DNA of 13,843 nt from CAZYTO01 sp964650405. GTDB taxonomy: Bacteria; Acidobacteriota; Thermoanaerobaculia; Gp7-AA8. The position numbers were made by a program, and so were the translations under genes. The notes below the pieces were generated by a model, which had not been told where the DNA came from, searched no databases, and saw only the letters and a program-made list of their open reading frames with translations. Shown in pieces: positions 6,054 to 13,330 of this stretch. Each line of letters starts with the position of its first letter. Within the stretch, counting starts at the first letter, position 1. The stretch spans positions 1 to 13,843 of the forward strand of contig CAZYTO010000153.1 of the NCBI GenBank assembly GCA_964650405.1, in the 5' to 3' direction.

Positions 6054-6971
6054 GTGTCGTCCTTCCGGTACGTCCTCTTCTTCGCCTTTCTCCTCTTCTG
6101 CGTGACGCCCTGGGCGTCGCCGCCGATCGCGCTGGCGCTCGGTCTGGTCCTGGCCCTGACCATCGGGAATCCGTTCGGCAAGCAGACGTCGAAGCCGACG
6201 AAGCTGCTGCTGCAGGCATCCGTGGTGGGGCTGGGCTTCGGGATGAATCTGCAGAAGGTCGTGCAGGCGGGCAAGACCGGGATCCTCTTCACCATCGCCA
6301 CCATCGCCGGCACGCTCCTCCTCGGCTGGCTGGCCGGACGGGCCATGAACGTCGAGCGGCGCACGTCACACCTGATCTCGTCCGGGACGGCCATCTGCGG
6401 CGGCAGCGCCATCGCCGCGGTGGGGCCGGTGATTCACGCCACGGACGAGGAGATGTCGGTCTCGCTGGGCACGGTGTTCATCCTCAACTCCATCGCCCTC
6501 TTCGTCTTCCCCATGATCGGCCACGCCCTGCACCTGACGCAGACGCAGTTCGGGGTGTGGGCGGCCATCGCCATCCACGACACGAGCTCGGTGGTGGGGG
6601 CGGCGGCGAAGTTCGGCAATGAGGCGCTGCAGATCGCCACGACGGTGAAGCTGACCCGCGCCCTGTGGATCGTGCCACTGACCATCGGCACGGCCATGGC
6701 CTTCCGCAGCAAGTCGACGCGCATCGTCATGCCGTGGTTCATCCTCTGGTTCCTCGTGGCCTCGGTGATCCGGACGTACGTGCCCGGACCATGGGCCGAT
6801 CCGATCGTGACGGCGGCGAAGATCGGCCTGACGGTGACGCTGTTCCTCATCGGGGCCGGCCTGTCGCGAGCGTCCATCGCCGCCGTCGGAGCGCGGCCGC
6901 TCGTGCTGGGCGTGTTGCTGTGGATCGCCATCTCGTGCGTGTCGCTGTTCGCGGTGCTGCACACGGTGTGA
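6054..6971 (+). CDS. yeiH: YeiH/UPF0324 family integral membrane protein (putative sulfate exporter family)
   Basis: A 305-residue, very hydrophobic protein with about ten predicted membrane helices. Family signatures are clear: GLGFGMNL (59-66), the pore-like SGTAICGGSAIAAVGPVI (110-127), AIHDTSSVVGAAAKFG (173-188) and ATTVKLTRALWIVPL (195-209). UPF0324 proteins are classed as putative sulfate exporters, but biochemical proof is limited and the substrate is unproven. The length is slightly below the usual 330-350 residues, mostly at the N-terminus, where GTG 6054 is the start that keeps the first helix (MSSFRYVLFFAFLLF). No Shine-Dalgarno is seen; TATCGT lies 8 bases upstream. The gene follows the hydrolase on the same strand after a 68-base repeat-bearing gap and converges with the MFS gene. 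Confidence 0.88.
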   Translation: MSSFRYVLFFAFLLFCVTPWASPPIALALGLVLALTIGNPFGKQTSKPTKLLLQASVVGLGFGMNLQKVVQAGKTGILFTIATIAGTLLLGWLAGRAMNVERRTSHLISSGTAICGGSAIAAVGPVIHATDEEMSVSLGTVFILNSIALFVFPMIGHALHLTQTQFGVWAAIAIHDTSSVVGAAAKFGNEALQIATTVKLTRALWIVPLTIGTAMAFRSKSTRIVMPWFILWFLVASVIRTYVPGPWADPIVTAAKIGLTVTLFLIGAGLSRASIAAVGARPLVLGVLLWIAISCVSLFAVLHTV

Positions 6972-6974
6972 GAC

Positions 6975-7023
6975 GGGTGCCGGGTGCCGGGTGCCGGGTA
7001 CCAGGTGCCGGGTACCGGGTGCC
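6975..7023 (+). repeat. Family B-like heptamer array (GGGTGCC), B3
   Basis: Seven uninterrupted 7-base units: GGGTGCC three times, then GGGTACC, AGGTGCC, GGGTACC and GGGTGCC. The array fills the 59-base gap between two converging stop codons almost completely. GGTACC is self-complementary and GGTGCC can pair with it in RNA through G-U pairs, so transcripts from either side could fold here. Confidence 0.85.
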
Positions 7024-7030
7024 GTCCCGC

Positions 7031-8245
7031 TCATTCCTTCTCGATGTCGACCGGCAGCAGATCCCCCGAGTGGAAGGCGCGGCCATGCCGCTCCTTGCCG
7101 AGGGCCAGGACGATCATCAGGACGAAGATCGTCACCAGCTCGAAGCCGGCCATGGCCCAGGAATAGCCCACCTTGTCGCGCAGCCAGTGCTGCACGGTGT
7201 TGGTCGGAGAGGCGATGAGGATGCCGAACTGATATGCCAGGCCCGGAAGGAGTCCGCGCACGGCGTCGGGCGACATTTCATTGAGGTGGACGGGGATGAT
7301 GCCCCACGCCCCCTGCACGCCCATCTGCATGACGAATGCGGCCGTGGCCAGGATCGGCAGGGAACCGCCGAAGGCCCAGAAGGCGATGACCAGGAGAGAG
7401 AGGGCCATGGCCGACATCATCGAGTAGCGCCGGCCGACCTTCTGCGACAACTGTCCGAAGATGATGGCCCCGACCACCGCGCCGACGTTCATGAGGATGA
7501 CCAGGAGGGCCACGGTGCTCTGGGGGATGTGATGCGTCGTCTTCAGGAAGTCGGGGAAGAGGTCCTGCGTGCCGTGGGAGAGGAACATCATGAAGGTCAT
7601 GAGCAGGACCAGGTAGGCGAAGCCTCCCCAATGGCCGCGCACAGACTGGAACATCTGCTTCACGCTGCCCGCGCGATGCTCGACCCACGCCTCCGACTCC
7701 GGCACTTTCGTGCGGATGTAGAGCGCGAGCAGGGCCGGCAGCGCGCCGAGCCAGAACATCCAGCGCCAGCCGTACCCCGGCAGGACGTAACGAGAGGCGA
7801 GGGCGGCCAGGAGGAAGCCGATGGAGTAGCCGCTCTGCAGGATGCCGGAGAGGACGCCGCGCCACTTGCGCGGGGCATGCTCGAGGGCCAGCGACGCACC
7901 GACGCCCCACTCCCCTCCCATGCCGATGCCGAAGAGCGCGCGCAGGACGAGGAACTGGGTGTAGGTGTGGGAGAAGCCGCAGAGGAGCTCGATGATCGAA
8001 AAGTAAACGACGTTGAGCATGAGCGGGATGCGCCGGCCGTAGCGGTCAGCGAGCATGCCGAAGATGACGGCGCCCACGGGACGGAAGAGCAAGGTCGCGA
8101 ACGTCGTGCCGATGATCAGCGCCTTCGAGACGCCGAAGGCCCTGGCCAGGTCATCGAAGAGAAACGTAACGACGAAGAAATCGAAAGCATCGAGGGTCCA
8201 GCCGAGGAATCCGGCAAGAACGGCATGTCTGGAGTGGGATTTCAT
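7031..8245 (-). CDS. MFS transporter, SHS (sialate/lactate:H+ symporter) type
   Basis: A 404-residue protein with about twelve membrane helices. The opening FLGWTLDAFDFFVVTFLFDD (residues 13-32) is the acidic first helix typical of the SHS family. The major-facilitator loop motif appears as GMLADRYGRRIPL after helix 2. Helices 4-5 carry LRALFGIGMGGEWGVGASLA and GILQSGYSIGF. The central VPESEAW marks the cytoplasmic loop, and a second loop motif GQLSQKVGRR lies in the C-terminal half. The family imports monocarboxylates such as lactate, or sialic acid, with protons across the inner membrane; the substrate cannot be chosen from sequence alone. ATG 8245 is preferred over the longer in-frame TTG at 8290, because the added residues are hydrophilic and unlike the family. 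No Shine-Dalgarno; a TACAAT box lies 10 bases upstream. It is divergent from the DUF4388-FHA gene. Confidence 0.9.
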   Translation of the reverse strand: MKSHSRHAVLAGFLGWTLDAFDFFVVTFLFDDLARAFGVSKALIIGTTFATLLFRPVGAVIFGMLADRYGRRIPLMLNVVYFSIIELLCGFSHTYTQFLVLRALFGIGMGGEWGVGASLALEHAPRKWRGVLSGILQSGYSIGFLLAALASRYVLPGYGWRWMFWLGALPALLALYIRTKVPESEAWVEHRAGSVKQMFQSVRGHWGGFAYLVLLMTFMMFLSHGTQDLFPDFLKTTHHIPQSTVALLVILMNVGAVVGAIIFGQLSQKVGRRYSMMSAMALSLLVIAFWAFGGSLPILATAAFVMQMGVQGAWGIIPVHLNEMSPDAVRGLLPGLAYQFGILIASPTNTVQHWLRDKVGYSWAMAGFELVTIFVLMIVLALGKERHGRAFHSGDLLPVDIEKE

Positions 8246-8255
8246 GAGCGGCGCG

Positions 8256-8261
8256 ATTGTA
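8256..8261 (-). promoter_or_regulatory. Putative -10 box (TACAAT) for the MFS gene
   Basis: TACAAT on the minus strand ends 10 bases before ATG 8245, leaving at most a few leader bases. It matches TATAAT at five of six positions. TTGCCT lies upstream but at 23 bases spacing, too far for a standard -35. Confidence 0.4.
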
Positions 8262-8319
8262 AACTCGGAGCATGCGGCGGTTACAGGCAAGTCGTGCCGT
8301 GTGTCCGAATTACGAGCCA

Positions 8320-8364
8320 GATCCTTCGCTCCCGCCCGGCCCGCCGCCCGCGCTCAGGATAAAC
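8320..8364 (+). repeat. Family D dispersed repeat, copy D1
   Basis: A 45-base element beginning GATCCTTCGCTCCCGCCC and ending CGCTCAGGATAAAC. It matches the copy at 13461-13505 at 40 of 45 positions. ATCCT and AGGAT at its ends form a short inverted repeat. It stops 10 bases before the next start codon. Confidence 0.85.
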
Positions 8365-8365
8365 T
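8360..8365 (+). promoter_or_regulatory. Putative -10 box (TAAACT) for the DUF4388-FHA gene, inside repeat D1
   Basis: TAAACT is followed by 9 bases and ATG 8375, with no proper ribosome site between. Its first five bases are the end of repeat D1; the D2 copy has G instead of A at one position and would lose the match. Confidence 0.3.
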
Positions 8366-8374
8366 TAATAACCG

Positions 8375-9586
8375 ATGAGCACGACCGCGGCGTTGACGGG
8401 TTCCCTGGAGACCTTCAAATTGCCGGAGGTCCTGACCTTCCTCAACACGACGCGCAAGAGCGGGACGCTGACGCTGACCAGCGGCGCGCTGAAGTCGTAT
8501 GTCTTCTTTGACAACGGCGCGGTGATCTACGCCGGCTCGAACCAGGACGCGCTTCGGCTGAGCGCGATTCTCCTGCGCAAGAAGAAGATCACCCGCGAGC
8601 AGCATGAGGCTATCGAGAAGCTGATGACCTCGGACCGCGTGCGCTTCGGGCAGATCGCCGTCGAGCAGGGGGTACTGACGGACGCGCAGCTCCGCGACTT
8701 TCTCAAGATCCAGGTGTCGGAGATCCTCTACGACTGCTTCCTCTGGCCGAACGGCACGTTCGTCTTCGGGGCGCAGCTCGACCTGCCGCCGTACGCGGTG
8801 ACCATCGCCATCGACCTCTCCAACCTGATCATGGAAGGCGCGCGGCGCATCGACGAGTGGGAGGAGTGCCTGCGCCTCCTCCCCGACAGCACGGTGGTCT
8901 ACCGCGTGATCAGCACGCCGGAGAAGGACAACATCACGCTGTCCCTCGACGAGTGGAAGATCCTCTTCCTCATCAACGGCAAGCGCACGCTGTCGGAGCT
9001 GTGCCATGACGCCCCGGACGACGAGCCCCTCCGCGTCTACCGCGTGGTCTACGGGCTGCTGGCCAACAAGCTGATCGAGCCGGCGCCCGCGCCCCTGCCC
9101 TGGGACGACTCGCGGCCGAACCTGACCCGCCCCGTGACGCCGATCATGGACGACACGGTCCGGCAGGCGCCCGCGAATTTCAGCAACGACTCGACGGTGG
9201 CCGAGTTGCCGGACCGCGAGCTGCCGGACGATACGAACCTGCTCGTGTCCGCGGAGGCGCGGCTGTCGTACGCGGACGTGGTGCGGAAGACCGTGGCCCA
9301 ACTCAACATCGTGACCGGAGACGGGCCGGGCACGGTGCTGCCTCTGACCGAAGCGGAGTACCTCCTCGGCCGCGGACGCGACAACCAGATCCACCTCAGC
9401 GACCTCGGCGTCTCCGGTAAGCACGCCCGGATCTACCAGGGCCCCGACGGCTACATCATCGAGGACCTGAAGAGCCGCAACGGGACGTGGGTGAACGGCG
9501 CGCGCATCGAAGTGGCGCCGCTCGCCGACGGCGACCAGTTGCGCATCGGCGCGACGGACATGCGGTACCAGGTGTTGTACGGGTGA
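8375..9586 (+). CDS. DUF4388 (PATAN-like) plus FHA domain protein
   Basis: A 403-residue soluble protein with two recognisable parts. Residues about 6-60 (LTGSLETFKLPEVLTFLN, RKSGTLTLTSG, FFDNGAVIYAG) are a DUF4388 domain. This domain is often found in bacterial regulatory and gliding or two-component proteins. The following helical region to about 240 resembles its winged-helix-like extension. A polar linker (about 240-305) leads to a C-terminal FHA domain (about 308-402). The FHA domain has the expected phosphothreonine-binding residues: R333 in LGRGRDN, S347 and H350 in VSGKHARIY, and SRNGT (367-371). It probably reads a Thr-phosphorylated partner produced by a Ser/Thr kinase encoded elsewhere; no kinase lies in this window. 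It has no signal peptide or membrane helix. The start is chosen because the DUF4388 domain begins immediately after it. Confidence 0.9.
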   Translation: MSTTAALTGSLETFKLPEVLTFLNTTRKSGTLTLTSGALKSYVFFDNGAVIYAGSNQDALRLSAILLRKKKITREQHEAIEKLMTSDRVRFGQIAVEQGVLTDAQLRDFLKIQVSEILYDCFLWPNGTFVFGAQLDLPPYAVTIAIDLSNLIMEGARRIDEWEECLRLLPDSTVVYRVISTPEKDNITLSLDEWKILFLINGKRTLSELCHDAPDDEPLRVYRVVYGLLANKLIEPAPAPLPWDDSRPNLTRPVTPIMDDTVRQAPANFSNDSTVAELPDRELPDDTNLLVSAEARLSYADVVRKTVAQLNIVTGDGPGTVLPLTEAEYLLGRGRDNQIHLSDLGVSGKHARIYQGPDGYIIEDLKSRNGTWVNGARIEVAPLADGDQLRIGATDMRYQVLYG

Positions 9587-9606
9587 GGTGGCTTCGCATC
9601 CGTTAA

Positions 9607-9697
9607 CCCCTCACCCCGCCGCTTCGCTGAATGCGCTCCGACGACGCCTGCACGGCGAAACGCGCTCCGCGGCGACCCTCTCCCGCCGGGAGAGGGT
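9607..9697 (+). repeat. Family A dispersed repeat, copy A5 (solitary)
   Basis: Starts CCCCTCACCCCGCCGCTTCG and ends with the perfect stem ACCCTCTCCC-gcc-GGGAGAGGGT (9675-9697). The body is closed by CGCCGC/GCGGCG as in A3. It is the only copy here without an inverted partner. It lies in the 137-base gap between converging genes, where its hairpin could protect or end transcripts, although no T-tract follows. Confidence 0.85.
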
Positions 9698-9723
9698 GCG
9701 GACGCCGTCATTCCAAGCGGTTC

Positions 9724-10437
9724 TTAATTCCTCCGGTCGCTGGTGATCCTTCCGTCGTGGATCTCCACGACTCTGCTGGCGCGTTTGGCGATGGCGGGGT
9801 CGTGGGTAATGAGAACCACGGTGCGGCCCTGCTGCCAGAGGTCGGTGAAGATGGTCATGATGTCCGTGCCGGAGGTGGAGTCGAGGTTTCCGGTGGGCTC
9901 GTCGGCCAGGATGATGTCGGGGTCCATGGCCAGGGAGCGGGCGATGGCCACGCGCTGCATCTGGCCGCCGGAGAGTTCGGTGGGCTTGTGGTCGACGCGG
10001 TCGCCGAGGCCGACGCGCTCGAGGAGCTCGCGCGACTTGCGGCGGCGCTCGGCGACTTTCATTCCGCCGAAGAGCATGGGCATCTCGACGTTCTCCAGGG
10101 CGGTGATGTGCGGGAGGAGGTTGAAGGCCTGGAAGACGAAGCCGACACGGCGGTTGCGGATCTCGGCCAGGCGGTCGCGGTGTACGCCGGCCACTTCCTC
10201 GCCACCGAGACGGTAGGTGCCGTCGGTGGGCGTGTCCAGGCAGCCCAGCAGGTTCATGAGCGTCGACTTGCCGGAGCCGGACGGACCGACGATGGCGATC
10301 AGCTCGCCCTTGCTGACGTTCAGGTCGATGCCCTTGAGCGCCTCGACCTTCACCTTGCCGGTGTCGTAGATCTTGCGGATAGCCGCCATGTCGATGATGG
10401 CGCCGCCGTGGTTGCCGTTGCCGTTGTTATTGCTCAT
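9724..10437 (-). CDS. ABC transporter ATP-binding protein (MacB/LolD type)
   Basis: A 237-residue nucleotide-binding subunit with every ATPase motif intact. These are Walker A GPSGSGKST (51-59), Q-loop at Q103, signature LSGGQMQRVAIAR (155-167), Walker B IILADEPTGNLDS (175-187) and the switch histidine H212 in LITHD. The TGNLDS after Walker B is typical of the MacB/LolD/FtsE subgroup. It would dimerise on the cytoplasmic side and power the two permeases encoded just upstream. The first dozen residues form an Asn/Gly-rich tail (NNNGNGN). It is the last gene of the minus-strand operon, 69 bases after the permease stop, a gap that holds a terminator-like hairpin. Only a weak purine stretch (AGAG) precedes the ATG. 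Confidence 0.95.
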   Translation of the reverse strand: MSNNNGNGNHGGAIIDMAAIRKIYDTGKVKVEALKGIDLNVSKGELIAIVGPSGSGKSTLMNLLGCLDTPTDGTYRLGGEEVAGVHRDRLAEIRNRRVGFVFQAFNLLPHITALENVEMPMLFGGMKVAERRRKSRELLERVGLGDRVDHKPTELSGGQMQRVAIARSLAMDPDIILADEPTGNLDSTSGTDIMTIFTDLWQQGRTVVLITHDPAIAKRASRVVEIHDGRITSDRRN

Positions 10438-10451
10438 GTCATGTCTCTAAC

Positions 10452-10494
10452 GAGGACGGACGAAAAAAATCGACGGACAGGATTGTCCGTCCTC
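10452..10494 (-). terminator. Intrinsic terminator-like hairpin with an alternative pairing (family F)
   Basis: On the minus strand GACGGACA-ATCC-TGTCCGTC (10491-10472) forms a perfect 8-bp stem, followed after GA by seven Ts (10469-10463). The 5' arm extended to GAGGACGGAC (10494-10485) is also perfectly complementary over 10 bases to GTCCGTCCTC (10461-10452), on the far side of the T-tract. The two pairings exclude each other. It lies between the permease stop and the ATPase start of one operon. It could alternatively be another dispersed palindromic repeat. Confidence 0.6.
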
Positions 10495-10506
10495 CACAAG
10501 TCATAG

Positions 10507-11921
10507 TCATTCGTACCTCAGCGTAGACGCGGGATCGACGGAGGCGGCGCGGCGGGCGGGGAAGTAGCCGGCCAGCAGTCCGATGAGGCCGAGGATCAGC
10601 GAGGTGGCGATGCCGATGTTGATGGAGAGGGTCGGGCGGCCGAGGAACGAGAGGACCTGGTTTTGTTCGATGGGGATGAAGCTGGTGGCGGAGACGAGGA
10701 GCATGGAGATGACGATGCCGATGGTGCCGCCGAGGAGGGTGTAGAGCAGACCTTCCAGGACGAAGGGCACGACGATCCAGCGGCGTTTCGCGCCCAGGGC
10801 CATCTTCACGCCGATCTCGCGCGTCCGCTCCTTGACCACGGCGTACATGATGTNNNNNNNNNNNNNNNNNNNNNNNNNNNNNNNNNNNNNNNNNNNNNNN
10901 NNNNNNNNNNNNNNNNNNNNNNNNNNNNNNNNNNNNNNNNNNNNNNNNNNNNNGCCATCTTCACGCCGATCTCGCGCGTCCGCTCCTTGACCACGGCGTA
11001 CATGATGTTGGCCACGCCCACGCCTCCGATGAGGAGGGTGAGGGCGCCGACGATGCCGAGGAAGAGCTCGATGCCGATGCCGATGTTGGCGGTGATCTTG
11101 GCCGACTCCACCATGTCCCAGGTGGGCATGGCCCGGTCGTCGGTGGGGTCGTAGCCGTACTTCGCGCCGAGGATCTCGTTCACCTGCTTCAGGGCCGGCT
11201 TCATCTCCTCGGGTCGCGCCACTTCGATGCCCAGCACGCTCAGCTTCTCGCGGCCGAACTGCGCCTTGAACGTGGTGATGGGAATGATGCCGTGGTTCGC
11301 GTCCGGCCCCTGGTACATGCCCATCTGCGTCTTGTGCTGCATGACGCCGATGACGGTGTACGGCGAATTGTTGAGAAGGAGCGTCTTGCCCACCGGCTGC
11401 TCCTTGCCGAAGATGTCCTTGGCCATCTCGTCGCCGAGGAAGATCACCCGGCGCCGCTGGGCCTCGTCCTCGGGGCCGAAGAAACGGCCGCCGGCCTGGG
11501 CATAGTGCTTCCGGTCGTCGCCGTACACCCAGTTCGTGCCGATGATGCGGCCGGCCTTGTTGTTGCGGCCGTAGACGACGTTGACGCGGCCGGCCTGCAG
11601 CTCGCCGTGCACGGCTTTCAGCAACGGCATCCGCTCCCGCAGCAACTGCACGTCGTCGATGACAGGCCGGATGGGCCTCCCGGGCGGCATGCCCTTCCAC
11701 GGCTTCGTCGTCTGTCCCGACCACAACACCGCGAAGTTCTCGGCCGTCGAGCGGCGGTTCTTGTCGAGCTGGCGCGATAACCCCTCTCCGAATGCGAGGA
11801 GCAGAAGGATGGCCACCGTCCCCCAGGCGATCGCAGCCACGGTCAGAAAGGCACGCTTCTTCTGCAACTGCGCGGAGCTGCCGAAGAGCGTGGCGATGAC
11901 GTGCAAGTCGGTGGCGTTCAT
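10507..11921 (-). CDS. MacB-type ABC transporter permease (interrupted by assembly gap, probably intact)
   Basis: The reading frame runs from ATG 11921 to the N run, and the C-terminal part resumes on the other side to TGA at 10507-10509. Removing the 100 Ns and one copy of the 55-base duplication leaves exactly 1260 bases, an in-frame protein of 419 residues, normal for the family. It has one N-terminal membrane helix (about 23-46), a large periplasmic core domain with VIFLGDEMAKDIFG, and three C-terminal helices. These carry GGVGVANIMYAVVKERTREI, ALGAKRRW and LLAGYFPARRAASVDP. Such permeases export substrates from the periplasmic leaflet by mechanotransmission with MacA-type adaptors. It is a paralogue of the next permease and probably pairs with it. 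A 181-base gap of GAGTGCC repeats separates the two. Confidence 0.9.
10799..10853. repeat. 55-base exact duplication, left copy (assembly artefact)
   Basis: This stretch directly precedes the N run and is identical to 10954-11008, which directly follows it. A 55-base overlap at a scaffold gap is what two contig ends sharing a k-mer of 55 would leave. Confidence 0.92.
10854..10953. other. Assembly gap (100 Ns)
   Basis: Exactly 100 unknown bases, a standard placeholder length rather than a measured distance. The flanking duplication implies that the true gap is negative: the contigs overlap. Confidence 0.97.
10954..11008. repeat. 55-base exact duplication, right copy (assembly artefact)
   Basis: Identical to 10799-10853. 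Both encode the same permease segment (YAVVKERTREIGVKM) on the minus strand, so only one copy belongs in the gene. Confidence 0.92.
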
Positions 11922-11934
11922 TGCGGGTCAGATC

Positions 11935-12095
11935 GAGTGCCGAGTGCCGAGTGCTGAGTGCCGAGGGAAAGGCCAGTGCCGAGTGCCGGGTGCCGAGGAG
12001 ACTGCGAGAGCTGAACGCCGAGTGCCGAGGCGACATCGAGTACACGTGGAGCGTTCGTCAAGGTACTCGGCACTCGGCACTCGGCACTCAGCACT
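11935..12095 (-). repeat. Family B inverted heptamer arrays (B4) between the two permease genes
   Basis: The left arm (11935-11965) is four GAGTGCC-type heptamers. The right arm (12066-12095) is their inverted counterpart, and the two can pair over about 30 bases with few mismatches. Further GAGTGCC and GGGTGCC units lie at about 11975-11998 and 12018-12033. The array occupies nearly all of the 181-base gap between the two permease genes. Confidence 0.85.
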
Positions 12096-12102
12096 TTCTT
12101 CT

Positions 12103-13326
12103 TCATAGTTTCATCGCCACGACGGGATCCAGCCGGGCGGCATCTCTGGCCGGGAAGTAGCCGGCGACGAGGCCTACGACGCCGAGAGCCACTGCGGTCA
12201 GGGCGGCGACTAGCGGGGAGACGGTCGGCTTGCCGACGTACTCGACGAGCTGGTCGGGGAAGATGGCACAGATACCGAGGGAGATGACGAAGCCGACGGC
12301 GCCGCCGAGGCCGGTGACCATCAGGGTCTCGAGGAGGAACTGGCGCAGGATCCAGCTCTGCTTGGCGCCGAGGGCCATCTTGATGCCGATCTCGCGGGTG
12401 CGCTCCTCGACGACGACGTTCATGATGTTGGAGACGCCGATGCCGCCGACGATGAGGGTCAGCACGCCCACGATGCCCAGGAAGCCGTTGAAGGCCAGCA
12501 TGAAGACGTCGAAGAACTGGAACTGCTCGGTGGTGTCCCACATCCCGAGCGCTTCCTTGTCCTTGGCGTCGAAGCGGAGCCGCTTGCCGAGGGCCGCGGA
12601 GAGGCGCTCGGTGACCTTCTTCGTCTCCCCCGCCGTGTTGGCCTGGAAGACGAAGTTGTTGACGTACTTCACGCCGGTGAGGGCGCGGAAGGTGCTGGAG
12701 GGGATGAACATCTTGTCCCGGTCGGGGCCGCCGTAGCTCGAGTCCTGGTCCTTTTTGACCAGCACGCCGACGACGAGGAAGGGCGACTGGTTGAGGCTGA
12801 TCATCTTGCCCACGGCCGGGGTGTGCTCGCCGAAGAGGTTGGTGGCCAGGCGGTCGCCGAGGAAGGCCACACGGCGCAGGTCGTGGACGTCGATGGCGTT
12901 GAGGAAGCGGCCGCCTTCCTGCGGCACGAGGTTGCGCATCCGCCCGAAGACGTCACTCACGCCGGATGTGTCGGCGGAGAGGGTCTTGGTCCCGTATTCG
13001 GTGTTGAAGTTGGTTTCGTACTCGCCGGAGATGCCCTTGAGGCCGTCGACCTGGCCGGAGACGGCGGCGATGTCCTCGTCGCGTACGCGGATGCGGCGGC
13101 CCTTGCCCAGCCCCTCGTACGGGATCGACGTCAGACCCGGCCAGGCGATGACGATGCGGTCGCCGAGTCCTGCCGCCGACTTGATGAGCTGCTTGTGCAG
13201 CCCCGTCCCGAAGGCCAGCATGAGACTGATGGCCACCGTCCCCCACACGATGCCGAAGACCGTGAGGAAGGTGCGCAGCTTCTCGGAGCGCACGTCGCGG
13301 AGGAGTTGGCGGAGGACATCCTTCAT
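12103..13326 (-). CDS. MacB-type ABC transporter permease
   Basis: A 407-residue inner-membrane permease. The N-terminal helix (about 17-44, LRTFLTVFGIVWGTVAIS) is followed by a periplasmic core domain (about 45-285), including RRVAFLGDRLATNLFG and VVGVLVKKDQDSSYGG. Three C-terminal helices follow, with GGIGVSNIMNVVVEERTREI, KMALGAKQSW and VAGYFPARDAARLDPV. All these elements are shared with the second permease at 10507-11921, so the two probably form a heterodimer. No ATPase domain is fused, unlike E. coli MacB; the ATPase is a separate gene at the end of the operon. The gene follows the adaptor gene on the same strand after 178 bases that are almost entirely repeat D. Only a weak ribosome site is seen before the ATG. 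Confidence 0.94.
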   Translation of the reverse strand: MKDVLRQLLRDVRSEKLRTFLTVFGIVWGTVAISLMLAFGTGLHKQLIKSAAGLGDRIVIAWPGLTSIPYEGLGKGRRIRVRDEDIAAVSGQVDGLKGISGEYETNFNTEYGTKTLSADTSGVSDVFGRMRNLVPQEGGRFLNAIDVHDLRRVAFLGDRLATNLFGEHTPAVGKMISLNQSPFLVVGVLVKKDQDSSYGGPDRDKMFIPSSTFRALTGVKYVNNFVFQANTAGETKKVTERLSAALGKRLRFDAKDKEALGMWDTTEQFQFFDVFMLAFNGFLGIVGVLTLIVGGIGVSNIMNVVVEERTREIGIKMALGAKQSWILRQFLLETLMVTGLGGAVGFVISLGICAIFPDQLVEYVGKPTVSPLVAALTAVALGVVGLVAGYFPARDAARLDPVVAMKL

Positions 13327-13330
13327 TTCA

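Noticed and set aside
8246..8290. TTG start 15 codons upstream for the MFS transporter
   Set aside because: The extra residues are hydrophilic, a rare start codon would be needed, and the family starts close to the first helix as ATG 8245 allows.
6665..8362. Long plus-strand open frame (565 codons) opposite the MFS transporter
   Set aside because: Its product is rich in His, Asp, Glu and Arg with no domain pattern, and it also overlaps the YeiH gene end. The opposite strand encodes an unmistakable twelve-helix transporter.
10507..11921. Permease as a pseudogene or two partial genes
   Set aside because: The break coincides with 100 Ns flanked by an exact 55-base duplication; collapsing it restores a full in-frame gene.
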